A DNA stretch of 64,000 nucleotides from Cornus controversa (Eukaryota; Streptophyta; Magnoliopsida; Cornales; Cornaceae). Below the pieces are notes generated by a model. The model saw nothing but the letters and a program-made list of their open reading frames with translations. It was not told where the DNA came from and did no database searches. The position numbers and the translations under genes were made by a program. The stretch is from positions 118,609,033 through 118,673,032 of the forward strand of contig CM048845.1 of assembly GCA_026545225.1 (NCBI GenBank), read 5' to 3'. Within the stretch, counting starts at the first letter, position 1, and each line of letters starts with the position of its first letter. Shown piece after piece: positions 33,501-45,900 of the stretch.

Positions 33501-36500
33501 GTAAAGAGACGCATTCGGGGAAAAGTTCCTGTTGCCAAGAAATCTGCCTCTCATGATAGTGCCAAGATGTTAGTCACTTTACAACACCAAAATACTAAAA
33601 GTCATTTATAAAGTTATTATGTGCTATCACACATTCCTTTAAGATTCTTATGGTATTGCTTACACAACTTCTGACTACTGTTTATTCTGCATGTAATATA
33701 TATGCAGCCCCCACGAGCGAAGCATTGTCATGATTGTGACAAATGTGTTATTCAGTTCGATCATCATTGTGTATGGCTTGGGACATGCATAGGCCAGGGT
33801 AACCATTGTCGATTTTGGTATGTACCCTTTATAATATCATCCATAAATGTTCAATTATTTTTATTAATGATTTTCTTTCTGCTTAGATTACAAATGATAC
33901 TCTGTTGCCCATCGAAGAAACATCATTGACCAATTAATGCTATGCTTATTCTATTCTACTAGAGCTCTTATGATAACATTTGAGGTTTCATAAATATAAT
34001 CTAATTGCTTCCGTGTTTATTACACCTTCCTGTGTTGATGAATGAACTTCTGTCTTTATTTGATTGTATCTCTCTAGATTTTAGTTTAGACACTGTTATT
34101 TCATCTCCCTTCATTCTTTGATTGATAATTTGTTAGAGTAAGCTCTCAATCATGCAAATGACTGACATAACTGGAAAGGGAATGGTGTGGTTATGATAGA
34201 ATGATGTCAAAGATGTGTCACCGTGTAATCATGAAATTAAATTTCTCTTTCTAAATTTTTTAATATATGTGGGCAAAAGATTAAGTACGATCTCTAAGGT
34301 AATTGCCATAGAATTAGGCCTGTTAAACATATATTATCTAATGCTATAATATATAATATTTACAATTATCAAAATGTTCTTATCATTATTCTCTCCTCTT
34401 CTCCCCTCTCTATTTTTTCTTACTGAAGCGTTTTTTCCTTAACAAAGAGTAAAAGATCTAATTTTCTTCTCCTTTTTATTCTAATCATTATTTGCCGATC
34501 TCTTTTTACATTAATTTCTTTTACGAAAAAAAAAAAAACTACATCCTTAGTGGATCGGATGTGGATTACTGTTGGGTTATTGGAGCAAAGAAGAGCCTTA
34601 TTGTATTTGGTCCGGATCAACTCTGATCCAGTCTGAATCAGATCCTTAATAAAGGTCTACATAGTTTTCTACTTACGGTTTTTTCTTCTTTTTTGTCTTA
34701 TAAAAAACCATCTCATAAGACATTTCATCAGCCATATTTATCTGCACGCTCTCTTTGGTCATGAAGTATCAACATACAAATGGTTTTTGAGACCTAAGAA
34801 ATTAATAGAAGATCGGTACTACATGTTTAGCACTAGCCTTCCCTCCCCCACCCCCCCAAAAAAAAGAAAAAGAAAGAAGTATCAGTGTACTAAAATTTGA
34901 AAATTATGTTAGTTAACATGTTCACTTATCTAAGGGTAAAACTTTTAAAAGAGAGTTTTATTCAAAGGTCCCACGATCGAAACCTGGCTCTTTTTTTTTT
35001 TTGGGGGGGGGGGGAAGATGATTTTAGAAATTTTTTCTTCTCAAGTTCAGTGTTCCATATGCAACAACACTTATTTTACCTGTGAAATGGTTTAGTGATG
35101 AACTTTAAAAAACTGATATGTTTGTCAGAAGTAATTGGTTAAGAGACATATAAAGGCCATTACCTAGTTGTGGTCCTAACGATGCGAGGGATGTTGGGTG
35201 GAAAAGACTGGAGACAGATCTAACTTAAAGCATTATTTTGCATAAAGTGGTTGCCCTCAAATGGTTACGAGATACATATATTTATGTAAAATGCATTGTT
35301 TTATGTATGTATTTATGGATGAAATTTTCTATTATTTTTCACTTTCAGAAGAATATGAATTGAATCCTTTGGGTTACACTTTTAACTGCTTTTCAATTTT
35401 TAGGCACGTTATTTTGTCTATTCTGTTTTCACCACTATTGCTAGGAAAAGTATACTTACAAGTGTGAAAAAGGGAGGCACGTAGTTGTTATCACAATTGT
35501 ACAGGTTTCAAAAATTTACACAGTTTATTCTGATATTATGTTTATTATTGTTAAATGTTTGGTGCTACTGCAGAGTGATGCTTTACTACTTATTCAGAAT
35601 TTCAGATCATTGTAGTTTTTTGTTTCAAAATTGATGTTTATATTTCTCGTGGACCATTCAATGAGTGAATGAAATCCATAGATGCAAACTCTGTTCATTT
35701 TTTTTCATTTCACATGCTTCAAATGCATTTCTCTAACCAATAATATTTTCTGATTTTGTTATTAAAAAAAATTGATGTACCAGGTGGTACATTTGTGAGG
35801 AAACAGCATTGTGCCTTTGGACTGTCATCTTGTACATTTCGTACTTAAAGGCTAATATATCAAAGGCATGGTATGTATCTTTCTAGGCCCTTCTTATCAC
35901 TTGAGAAAGTTCCATATTTTATAACACTAAATGACAGACTAGCGGCCCTGCCAGCTTGTCGGAGATGGAATTTGAAGGGTTGAGCTTGTGGCTTTATATG
36001 ATCTCTATCAAAAAACTGCCTTCCCCCAGAAAAGAAATAAAAAAATAGAAGCAGAGATAGGGAGGGTGGTGCCACTTTGTTATGATTATGGCAATTTTTG
36101 TGATACTTAGCTCATTGTAAGTCCCTTGCAGTTTGCATCTTTAACTGAATTTGTGTTTGGAATATGTGATGGATTTATTTCAGGTGGATAGATGTAATCA
36201 TGATATTGCTGTTGGCTACTTTATTAGTTTCCCTGATTTTTCTTCTGCTGCTGCTCCTTTTTCATAGGTAAGTGTTGTCATCTGTCTCAAGAATGTAATC
36301 CTTTTTCATCCAGCATTATATTTTTTGTTTCTTACACGTGCTGAATTTTGGTTTATGAATAGTTTGTCTAGGACTAGATCTAGAACTATCCTCAACAGTT
36401 TGTTTAACCATGACTCCCATATTATTCATCAAGATATGTTGACTTTGTATTCCCTTCAGTTGCTGATGGATGATCTTATCGTAGTTTTATTGTGATCTTG

Positions 36501-39500
36501 AAGTTATATAATGATAAAAACAATAAATCTTGTTTCCATCTGTATATCTGGTTTACTTGTAAGTTCTACTGGCCATGTTTTGTTTATGATGTTCTCTCTA
36601 ATAGCTTTTCACAAGCTATTTTGGTGCTAAGACTTTGTTTGGATTAATAGGAGAGAAAAGAAAAGAAAGGATAACAATAACTTGTATTCATATTTGGATA
36701 AATTATGAAAGAAAAGAAAGGATAACATTCTTGTTTGGAAAAACTAAAGGAGAGAAAATAATAGAAAGCATTTTAACCAATTTACTATCATATTCCTTTT
36801 TATTTACTATCATGCCCCTTTGTCTTTTAAAATGTTAGGGTTAGTTTTGGTATTAAGAAAGTTTTAATCCTTTCTCTCCAAATCTTTTCACTTTTGGGAG
36901 GATAACATATGAGAGATTTGGAGGGATAAGCTATCACTCCTAATCCTTTCTTTTCTCTCCTTTTTAACAAACCAAACATAAAAGACACTATCCCTCCCTT
37001 TCTTTTCTTTTCCTTCCAATTCCATCAATCCAAACTAGCCCCACGTGAGAGAGTGCGAACTAAAGGTTTGACACCAGTTTGAGGAAATGATGCAGTGATA
37101 TGACAAACTAGACCCTGCCCCGCGCGCCGAGGGGGGGGGGTCATATAGGTCCAATTCTTTATTTGATTAGTGTCTTGCTTATGTTAAATTTAATTGATTT
37201 CCACTGGATCAATCAATCGATAAATATGAATAATTAATCATACAATAATTAAACATCCACAATAAAGTAATAACACAAAGCAAAGGACATGCATGATTTT
37301 ACATGAATAACCCAATTGGAAAGATTCACAAGATCTTGTTAGCTGTTAACAACCATCTAATCTAAAAGCTTAAGCTATTAGAGAGGGTATAACTTAAATA
37401 TATAAATCCTTTAACACACCCCCTCACATGTGGCCTTCTTTTGGTCCGACAAGTGTTTCAATTTTAATTATTAGGGTGACGGTGAGATTTGAACTCAAGA
37501 CCTTTGGCTCTGATACCACGTTAACAACTATCTACTCTAAAAGCTTAAGGTATTAGAGAGGGTGTAACTTAAATATATATATCCTTCAACAGTTAAATAA
37601 TCAACTATGAAAGGATAGAATACAATGTTAATAGTAAATTACAAACTTTCCCTCTGAATTAGTTGTCTTTGATGTACACCAGTGGAGTGGTTATGACTCG
37701 CCTCTTTTTACAATTAGCAACCAGCTCCTTACAGATCACTCCCTAGCATGAGTGCACACTCCAGCGCATAGTTGTTAAAGGCTCAAGGCGCACTAAGGCG
37801 CTAAGGCTTCCTGGAGCCTGAGGCGCGAGGCGTGGGCCTGACTGAAGTGAGGCGCAAGTTGAATTTTTTTTATAAAAATATCACATTTTGTAGTGAGTAA
37901 GTGAAACAATGTAGAACAACTACAATTGAGAGCAAATAAAAAGCATATTCATGGCAATTAACAACAAATGACACAGGAAAACAGGTTTTAGAGTGAGAAA
38001 ATAGCATCTGCAGGTGCGCCTCGAGCCTCAGACGCGCCTTGCGCCTCGCGCCTCAGGCACTGAGGGGCGCGCCTCTTTGAAGGGGCCTCTCTTGGGCATC
38101 CCCTAGGTGCAGAGGCTGCGCCTCGCTGCGCCCCGCGCCTCAGGCGCGCGCCTCGCGCGCCTTTGACAACTATGCTCCAGCGGAGTGGTTATGATATGAG
38201 AAGTTGAACACAGTCAACGTCATTCCTGTCAAGCCAGCAAGATCTCCAAGAACAATTGATGCACACATTCTTTATCTTACAACAATAACCTCTTAAGCGT
38301 GCCTAAGATCATTTATTGTTGTCTGCCTCTTTTCCAAGTTGTATACCGTTTATTTATAGTTTTAGAAGGCTTTAAACAAATTTGATAACAAAAAAGACAT
38401 TGTTTTGGAATAGAAAAACTCCTCAAGATTGGTTCCTAATAGAGCTCCATTGATCGTGATCTTGGTTCAATCATTCCACAATGTTATGGTCATCATTTGG
38501 TTGGTCTTTTATTTTATTTTATTTGATGAATCTGTAGATCTTGATCGATCAGACGTTTGCTCGATTTATTGAGCAGCTATCAATTTTGATTTCTGATTTG
38601 TTCGATCCTTTATTTAATTGGCCGAGTAGCGATTGTTATATTCAATCTCACGTATCCAGTTAAATTTATTCAATTCATTACTTGGGATCAACTAGTCTTG
38701 TATATGTCCAACTAATATATTGATTAGTCCCCTAACACCTATTTCTCTAAGTCAACTTATCTTTACCTAACATATGCAGTCAGATCTCTTAAAGAATCAG
38801 TATATGAAGCACTATGGACCGTGGGTCCATGATATTCAATCATAGTTCCATTGGTTTACATCTTTAGTTTTTTTGATCTATTCTAATAGAAATCTTGATC
38901 GGTTGTAGGTTAGCTCGATTGATCTAGTAGCTAGTGGTTTTGATTAAATTTCTTATTCGGTTGACCAATGTTTGATCAGCTGAGTAGCTACTGTTTCTAA
39001 CGCAATGTCATATAACTTGTTCAATTTATTTAATTCATTATCTAAGGTTAATTAGGTCGTGTTTAGGTCCAACTAATTTAACATAGTTCTCTAAGAGAAC
39101 TCTTAGGTGTGTGATCAAATTGCTTGAAGAATCAGTCAATGAAGCACTCTGCAGGTCCATCTTCCATTTTCAATATTGAAGGATCAACTTGGTGACATAG
39201 TCTATGACCTAAGTTCACCAAATTATATTGCAACAGAATTTGTCTACGGGTATATGTCATTACTATGTTACTAAGTCCTAATACTAATATTTGATACTTA
39301 CATGAGCAAAGCAAATGCTTTAATATCTGAAGGATTTAGGATGAGCAACATTAGAAAAGCATAAAATGGAATGTAACATTAAGAAGACTAGGAGCTGAGA
39401 TGAGGGAATTGTGGAAATTGATGGTCAGAAATAGCCAGAAGTACTGCTTTGGTAACTATCCAGAAAAAAAGAAGCAGAATTATTGTTTTCGTAACCTTGG

Positions 39501-41569
39501 ATTGACTATACATGAGGAATGGGGTGATTAACTGATAGAAGAAGATGTGCTCCTCAAATCCATGCATAACTGGTGAAGGGAAGAATTGATTTGAAGGTGC
39601 TTTGTGGTAAACCTTCTCACTTGGAAAAGGAGGTTTTCCATTCTTTGCATTACAAAACATCAGAGTCTAAGAAACATGTTCCAATAGTGTAGCTGGGATA
39701 AAACTGGTAATTACAGAAAAAGATAGAAAAATAAAGTAATACAAGCATAGAAGGTCATATAAGATGACGTGTACAATTGCCATGGGGGGTTTATTGAAAC
39801 GATTTAGGATACTTATGAGCTGGGCAGTGAATTCATGGAGGGGGTAGCATCTGTCTACACTCGGCGTTAACATATGTTCCAGGATCAGTTGCATGTCAAG
39901 AACTTCATGTCCTTGAATTGGCAGATCATAAGCAAGTTCATTCTTCATGTCATTTGAAAGAGAATTATGCTCATTGCTATTTGGCCTTGGTACGACGTCG
40001 TTCAAAATATATTTTTCTAAAGGACTGTCCTTGAGAGACTAGTGAGGACTAATTGGTGTATGTAAAAAAAATTAAGAAAAATTAAGCAAGGGAAATAAAA
40101 GTTCTATGACATGGAATATTCTTCTCACAGTAACCTTGCCGGAGAGACAACACCATTTGTGACTATGGATGAGTTCATACATGTTAAACTGTGTTATGGA
40201 GGGTAAACATATTTGTAGAATGGTTTGACTGTTTTGTTTTCGACTGAAGTTGGACATTTGTTGAAAATTTCAGATTTTAGTCTGTTTACATGAATTAATG
40301 AATATAACTATGTGAACAGGTATTTTTGATTTAGTTTTTCACTTTGATGGGGGCTTTTATTGTCGCAGTAATGTGTGTAATTCTTGATTGAATCATATTT
40401 TCAATTTTCTGTTTATGCGCAAAAAGAATTTGTATGGTTGTGTGACTTGTGTCTTTCGCTCATGGGTTCCCACCTCGTGTTGATGGGGCTTGTGGGCACC
40501 CTCGTTTTCTGTAGAACTTCTTTATTCGCTTTTGTCAAGCCATGTTGAACCTTCCCAGATTGGGATCACTGTTTACAGATTCTGACATTATTTTTCAACA
40601 GCTATCTTGTTCTGACGAATCAAACTACTTATGAACTTGTAAGACGACGACGAATCCCTTATTTAAGGTCAGTTGGTTTGTTCTATGCTTTACAATTTTA
40701 GCTGTTTTTTGATATTTGAATTCCATTAATGATGAATGCAATTCACTTGATGAAATGCTGGATGCCACATGAGAATATATCATGTGTATTATTTATATAT
40801 CTCAAGAAACCTCATAGAATAAAAATCATGGTACTGCTGGAGCATGTTTCTTCATTAATCAATGGATGGTCTTTTTGTAAGCAATGGTAAACTGATCTAG
40901 GACAAATATGTAGGGAAAAGAACAAATGGGTGTATAGGTATGAGCCACACAACCTGAGCAGTGTGCTGCTTAAGCTCGACCTGAAAAATTAACGAGCTCC
41001 TATATGAAGATTTAACCGGGCTCCTTTATTACACAAAATCTCAAGTGGGACTACCTGAGCCAATTTGATTCAAGTAGCTTGGTTATATATATATGTATAT
41101 AGTCCTAGATTGCTTGTGAGCTTATCAAATTGAGCTCAAGGCCTTGATAAACTAATGAGCTACAAAAATATGATTGAGCTTGTGGTGTTTATTTGACAAA
41201 CAATTTTTAGCGAGTCTACATCTAAAGCGATCATGAGTTAGGTAGCTTGGTTATTAATAACCTAAATGCTTTCATGGCTGGAGGTGCTGATATGGTAGGA
41301 GATGGTGAAGTGCCAAGCAAAATAAAGACAGTTGATTATCATACAATGGTTTCTTAGTGAGTTTCAGTTGACACTTTGTATTGTTCTACAGGGGAATTCC
41401 AGAAAGAGTGTATCCATTTAGTAAAGGAGCATGCAGAAATTTGTACAACTTTTGCTGTGCTAGAAGCAGCATATACAGTATGGAACCACTGCCAACGGCA
41501 CAGGAACTTGAAGAAAAGTCCAGACCCTATACATGCTTGGATGTTTTATCTTGTCGTTGTTGCTGTTAA
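30548..41569 (+). CDS. PAT10: DHHC-type protein S-acyltransferase, PAT10-like, eleven exons
   Basis: Exons 30548-30623, 30776-30890, 32070-32144, 32244-32315, 32484-32621, 32903-32936, 33708-33817, 35784-35870, 36184-36267, 40602-40667 and 41392-41569 splice in frame to 344 codons. The enzyme transfers palmitate to protein cysteines on endomembranes. Membrane spans lie near residues 35-51, 65-85, 209-230 and 238-263. The cysteine-rich domain is about 159-207, with catalytic DHHC at 188-191 ([15 protein letters not shown]) and a downstream TTYE motif at 272-275, followed by [10 protein letters not shown]. It ends in a cysteine cluster. Length and landmarks such as [15 protein letters not shown] fit Arabidopsis PAT10 (tonoplast/Golgi, salt tolerance and vacuole function). 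Intron 9 (4.3 kb) is packed with transposons. The start was chosen because its frame continues across intron 1 into [11 protein letters not shown]. Confidence 0.93.
34837..35020. repeat. Inverted poly-C/A and poly-T/G tracts in PAT10 intron 7
   Basis: A run ccctcccccacccccccaaa (34843) is mirrored about 140 bases later by twelve T followed by twelve G (about 34990-35015). The pair forms an imperfect inverted repeat. Such tracts are also prone to sequencing error. Confidence 0.5.
36629..37040. mobile_element. MITE with GTTTGGATT ends in PAT10 intron 9
   Basis: The left end actttgtttggattaatagg continues with agagaaaagaaaagaaagg. The reverse-complemented right end is ggctagtttggattgatgg, then aattggaaggaaaagaaaag. 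The inverted ends flank a core rich in gagaaaagaaagg and its complement. It is related in style to 10081-10540. Confidence 0.6.
37344..37591 (-). mobile_element. TRIM (miniature LTR retrotransposon), 248 bp
   Basis: Two 73-bp direct repeats at 37344-37416 and 37519-37591 share ttaacaac, atct and tctaaaagcttaag, then tattagagaggg and taacttaaatatata. They differ at a handful of positions. On the minus strand the element begins TGTTGAAGGATA. The first repeat is followed directly by TGGTATCAGAGC, the classic primer-binding site for initiator Met-tRNA. The second is preceded by a purine run (gtgagggggtgtg). The interior is only about 100 bp and codes for nothing. The layout is that of TRIM/SMART elements. 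A perfect 5-bp target duplication was not seen. It lies in PAT10 intron 9. Confidence 0.88.
37767..38174. mobile_element. GC-rich hAT-type MITE with perfect 8-bp target duplication
   Basis: The ends are catagttgttaaaggctcaa and, reverse complemented, catagttgtcaaaggcgcgc. The target duplication ctccagcg stands exactly at 37759-37766 and 38175-38182. Both arms are made of reiterated aggcgc/gcgcctc words, while the middle is AT-rich. The 8-bp duplication and CA start point to the hAT superfamily. No transposase. Located in PAT10 intron 9. Confidence 0.88.
38447..39152. repeat. Diverged tandem duplication in PAT10 intron 9
   Basis: Unit one (38447-38817) runs from tccattgatcgtgatcttgg to agaatcagtatatgaagcac. 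Unit two (38848-39152) runs from tccattggtttacatc to agaatcagtcaatgaagcac. Shared words in order include gatcttgatcg/aatcttgatcgg, gctcgatt, attcaattcatta/atttaattcatta and gtccaactaat. The units are clearly related but many substitutions and gaps separate them. Confidence 0.65.
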
Positions 41570-41596
41570 TTGGATCATTGTATTGTTACTATAAAT

Positions 41597-41745
41597 TTTC
41601 CCCCAAAATTTGTTGCGTTACCTTCGTAGAATCATGTCAATGCATCCATTCTTTCCCCCAAAATTTGTTGCGTTACCTTTGTAGAATCATGTCAATGCAT
41701 CCATTCTTTACCTTTGTGGAAGCATGTCTGTGCATCCATTCGTCC
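41597..41745 (+). repeat. 55-bp tandem repeat in the PAT10 3' UTR
   Basis: Two almost identical 55-bp units (41597-41651 and 41652-41706) contain tttcccccaaaatttgttgc, gttacctt and gtagaatcatgtcaatgcat. A third partial unit (acctttgtggaagcatgtct) follows. They begin 28 bases after the stop codon, so they should be in the mature mRNA. Confidence 0.85.
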
Positions 41746-42657
41746 ACACCGCGTTGAGATATGGCATCTATAATATGTAGCTGTGCACATGTTTGTGAGT
41801 TGCTAGTTTAGATTTCTGACTAGTTCATGCCGGAACCAATTTACTACATTTACGGGTTATGTCAAATTAAGCCGAACAGCCAGCACATGGTTAGGTGCTT
41901 CATGAGGTTCAGGTTCAGATTGCTTTATCTTATTCATTGCCATTGAAGAAAAGGAAGTGTGAATATTCTCTCTCTAGATTTGTCTTCAATTGAAACTAAC
42001 GTTTTTTTGTTTTTCGGAATTCCAAGCAAATATGCACACAAGTCGCAACATTATTGCTGAACCTTGAAAAATAATAAGATAAAAAAAATTTGAAGATATT
42101 TTTTTGAACAAAATAATAAATATAAGAACTTAACTTTGATAACTATTATTGTTTATTAAATTTAGAATAAGTAACACAATTATACACAACAAAAGAAATT
42201 CAAATGTGTGCAACTAGTCCATCCTCTCGGTCACTTGAAACTTGAAGCATTTATGATGATTTATTTTCACGCATAAGATCAGTTTATATTTGGGCATGCC
42301 TTCGTTTCTCTGCAATTGCTTCCCAGCAATGCACTTGCTCTCTGTGCTATTGCAACGTTTCACACCATTCATGGACCACTCTACCCACAATATCTAACAA
42401 GTTTTTAGCTCTTTTTTCTTCGTATTCGATTTACTCATTGCGATTTTCAACAGAGTTTTGACTTCTGCCAGGTTCTTCATTTCAATCTCTCCATTTTTTT
42501 TTTTTTTTATAAGTTTCATTTCAATCTCTCCATAGGTGTTAAGAGTGTGATTTCATTGTTTCCTGTTTTAAGTATAAATCCAGTGTATTCTATTTTTCTT
42601 CTTATCTTGGCAATAATAAATCTTTGTTATTAATGACATTTTGCACTTAAGAAAATG

Positions 42658-42704
<47 letters not shown>

Positions 42705-42947
42705 ATTAAAATGATATCTGGAGCTATTTCTTCTATTAAAGTTGTTCAAACATTAAAGTCTATCACGAGGTCATTCTCACCATAAACTCGTGCCTTTAAC
42801 CAAGTAAATTACTATTTTATACAAATTTTATCTAGCCAGGAAAATGCGACAAAAAAAAAAAAAAAAAAAAAGGCCATGTAAAACAGGCCTACCTGTACAC
42901 ATGAAAGAATGAGGTTAGCTGAACGCCTGAACTAGAACTAGTCATGC
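41746..42947. other. Convergent PAT10-RNE intergenic region
   Basis: Noncoding sequence holding the two 3' ends. It contains a (TA)n microsatellite at about 42660-42701 and a 20-base A run at about 42852-42871. No gene was recognised. Confidence 0.45.
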
Positions 42948-45900
42948 TCACTTCCCACCAGTCTTCCACTTCTTGATAGGAAAGAGAGTTAATTTTCCAC
43001 TGGGATATTTTCCAACCTCTGTTGGCCTTAACATTGAAATAGCAACTTGGTGCTGATTTTTGTAATCCTTATCATCTGTCAGAGGTTTCACTTCAAATGC
43101 GCCCCTTGTAAAACCTCTAGCAACCTGTTGAATAATAAAAAATAAATAAAAACTTATGAAAATCATTAATTGGTACTTCGCATTATAATAATTAACATGA
43201 AATTGGATATAAATTTATGACAAGTAACTCAAATACAAATGTATTCTGAAACATAGGCTACTTTTGTGGAGTTACAGTTGCAATACATTAATCAATTACC
43301 ATTATACATAAATCAACAAGGATAACAATGTACACATCGAGTCCAATGCTAGTGTACTGTGGAGTCACTGAGTGAAAGTGCACACAATGGACCAAATAAA
43401 TCATCTAACTCTAAGATAGATGTCGATATTAAAAAAATACAACACCACAAATTTCAACTAATATGGATGAGAAAAATAAACTCTAATGGTTTGCTGCAAA
43501 AGATAGGTTTTGTCCACCTTGAATCAAAGTGAATTCATTAGTATTTTTTACTAGACTGCATTTAGCGATGTGGTAATGCTTAATTAGTCACTTGCAGCAA
43601 TATAAAGGATGAATTTGATAATAAAATGAAGATGCTGATCAGGGAGTGATTCCCCTCATCACATTCTGTTGCCGAAGGATTGTTCACAAAGGAACTAATA
43701 AAATTGTAAATAGGTTTTCAAAAAGATTGAGGGCATTCAAATCACTTTGAAAAAGTTAAATCAATTTTGATGAACATTTCACACAAGTGAGATTTGAGAA
43801 AGGCTTTCAAATCATTGGAGGCTCACAGATTTCTATTAAATTTACCAACGATTATTAACTTAACTTAAGTAGGTTATTTTATGCTGATCATATGAGGTAA
43901 ATAACCCACTCTTTCCTGAAGAGGTTATCGTTGATTTTGCAAAGGGTAATGCCATTACCTAGTCCTGGTCCTGCTAACATTTGGTATTTAGCCAAGGCTT
44001 GAAACCACACCAATGGCATTGATGTGCAAGTGTTAAACCATTGAACCAGTCAACGATTATTGTTGTGATTATGATAAATTCAATAATAAATTCATCATAG
44101 TTTGCTGGTTGAGATTAGGAAGGTTAGGTCTGTTAAAGTTGCTGAGTAGATAATTTGGAGGCCCTTTATACATGTGATCAGTTCTGTGCATAAACAGTTT
44201 CATGGTGTCCTCCTACTTCTACATCTTTACTCTTTTGCATTGACATTTCCTAGAAACAATTAAAAATATAAATCCTTGCATGGCTAAACTTTATGGAAAA
44301 TATGAAGAAAGGACTGAAGAGTTGTATGGGAAAAACTTGTACCCTTCTCTAGATTCAGACTTTTTCTTTGATTCCATTAAACTCTAATAAGAAGTGGAGT
44401 ATTGAAAACTAGGATTCCATTGTTCACCAAAATTTGAATGACCTTTGGAAAACAAAGAGATGTGAATATATAAATGTAGAGAGAGAGAGAGAGAGAACTA
44501 TAAGGTAAACTCAGCCTTGAAGAAAGGTACGTTAGCTTTGAGGAATCTCCATCTAGCAAATGGAACAAAAAACTGATATAATGGCTAATGCGGATAATAT
44601 GACTGAAGATTGTCAATTATGTCAACACCTCAAAGAGGCTGCAGTTACTGGAGTGTGATTGCACGAGGATAACTCAAGTCTATTAAGGGTTTTTCCTTTT
44701 TTTGTCAGTTTTTGAATGTACAACTTCAAATGTGGAAGCTCAAAACTAGCATCGAATTAGTATGTTGTTTGGATTTGTGGCCCATAAATTCTGTTTCTAT
44801 GTGATGGCACAATGCACAATGTATTTACCACAAAAAAAGATTTCCATAAGTTCATTTTAAACACACAAACTGGAAGGTGGAATTTCATTTTTCAACCCAT
44901 AATCCGCATCAGATTCCTTTAACCACAATTCAATGGTAGTAAATTTAACAAATATATGTGCTAATTGGGCATACCTTCAGAAGAATCCAAACTTTAAGAG
45001 AACTACTTAAGACTGCAAGTCTTGTCCTTTTCCCTGACGTTAAGTAGTTGCACATGTACCGATCAACCCTCAGTATAAATCTTGGCCATGACTTGGGGTT
45101 TTCAGGGTCTGCCTTCTGGTCCTTCATCGCCTGATACAAATGAAAGAGAATAATTACCGAAATTGAAATAAAGTTACAGAACCGGTAAAAAATGGGTAAC
45201 GAAATTGAATCATGCCATAGTGAGTTAACAAATTATCTAAGAAAAAGAATAAGAGATTTGAAATGGTGAAAACTTGCTATAGAATGAGAAAGTGAGATTG
45301 CCAAAGCTCATTCACAAACATTTCAACAAAAGGAGAAATGCATCCAAAATGCAACTGAGGCTCCGTTTGGTCAGATTTAGTGAGAGAGAGGAAAAGAGTG
45401 TGTAAAGAATGCCATCTTGGTTACCATGGAGAAGAGTGGAGAAGAAACTTCGAGGAAAAGAAACTATAAGGGAAACAAGAGAGTAATTTTGTTACATGTC
45501 ATTTATCTTTTATTTTTTTCTTGATCCTGTACCATCTATCTAAAATTTTATAATCTTCAGTTTTCTTAAACAAGAAGAGAAAAATATGAGAGACAACGTT
45601 TTCACTCATCTCTTTTCTTTTCCCCTTTCCTTTTCCTTTTCCATACTAAATCTGCATACCAAACAAGAGCCCGGAAGTAGAGGAAAGAAATTTACAAGAA
45701 CTTCCCTTGTTTCATTACCAAAAAATCATGACCTTCAAACCATTCGAAAGTTGATGTTTCATCTTTCAAAACAATGAACTATACAAATAATACATTCCCT
45801 GAAATTGAAGATATTACTCACCAGCAACCGGCAAATTTCATGCTCAATTTTAGAATATGATGTCTCTAAGGCTTCCACTCTCCCAGTAGCATGACAACAA

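Larger units (their letters stand above)
37190..38350. other. Repetitive host sequence around the TRIM and hAT MITE, possibly LTR-derived
   Basis: With the TRIM and the MITE removed, about 0.5 kb of continuous sequence remains. The word agtggagtggttatga (37681) recurs as agcggagtggttatga (38179). Phrases such as cacaaagcaaaggacatgc and gattttacatgaataaccc resemble plant Copia LTR text. No ends were found. Confidence 0.3.

Noticed and set aside
37450-37520. tRNA-like text gtgagatttgaactcaagacc
   Set aside because: It is the TRIM interior next to the primer-binding site. No cloverleaf can be formed, so it is not a tRNA gene.
43970-44060. A/B-box-like words on the minus strand (ggttcaatggtttaac, ggtttcaagcc)
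   Set aside because: Spacing and flanks do not support a tRNA gene or a clear SINE; left uncalled.
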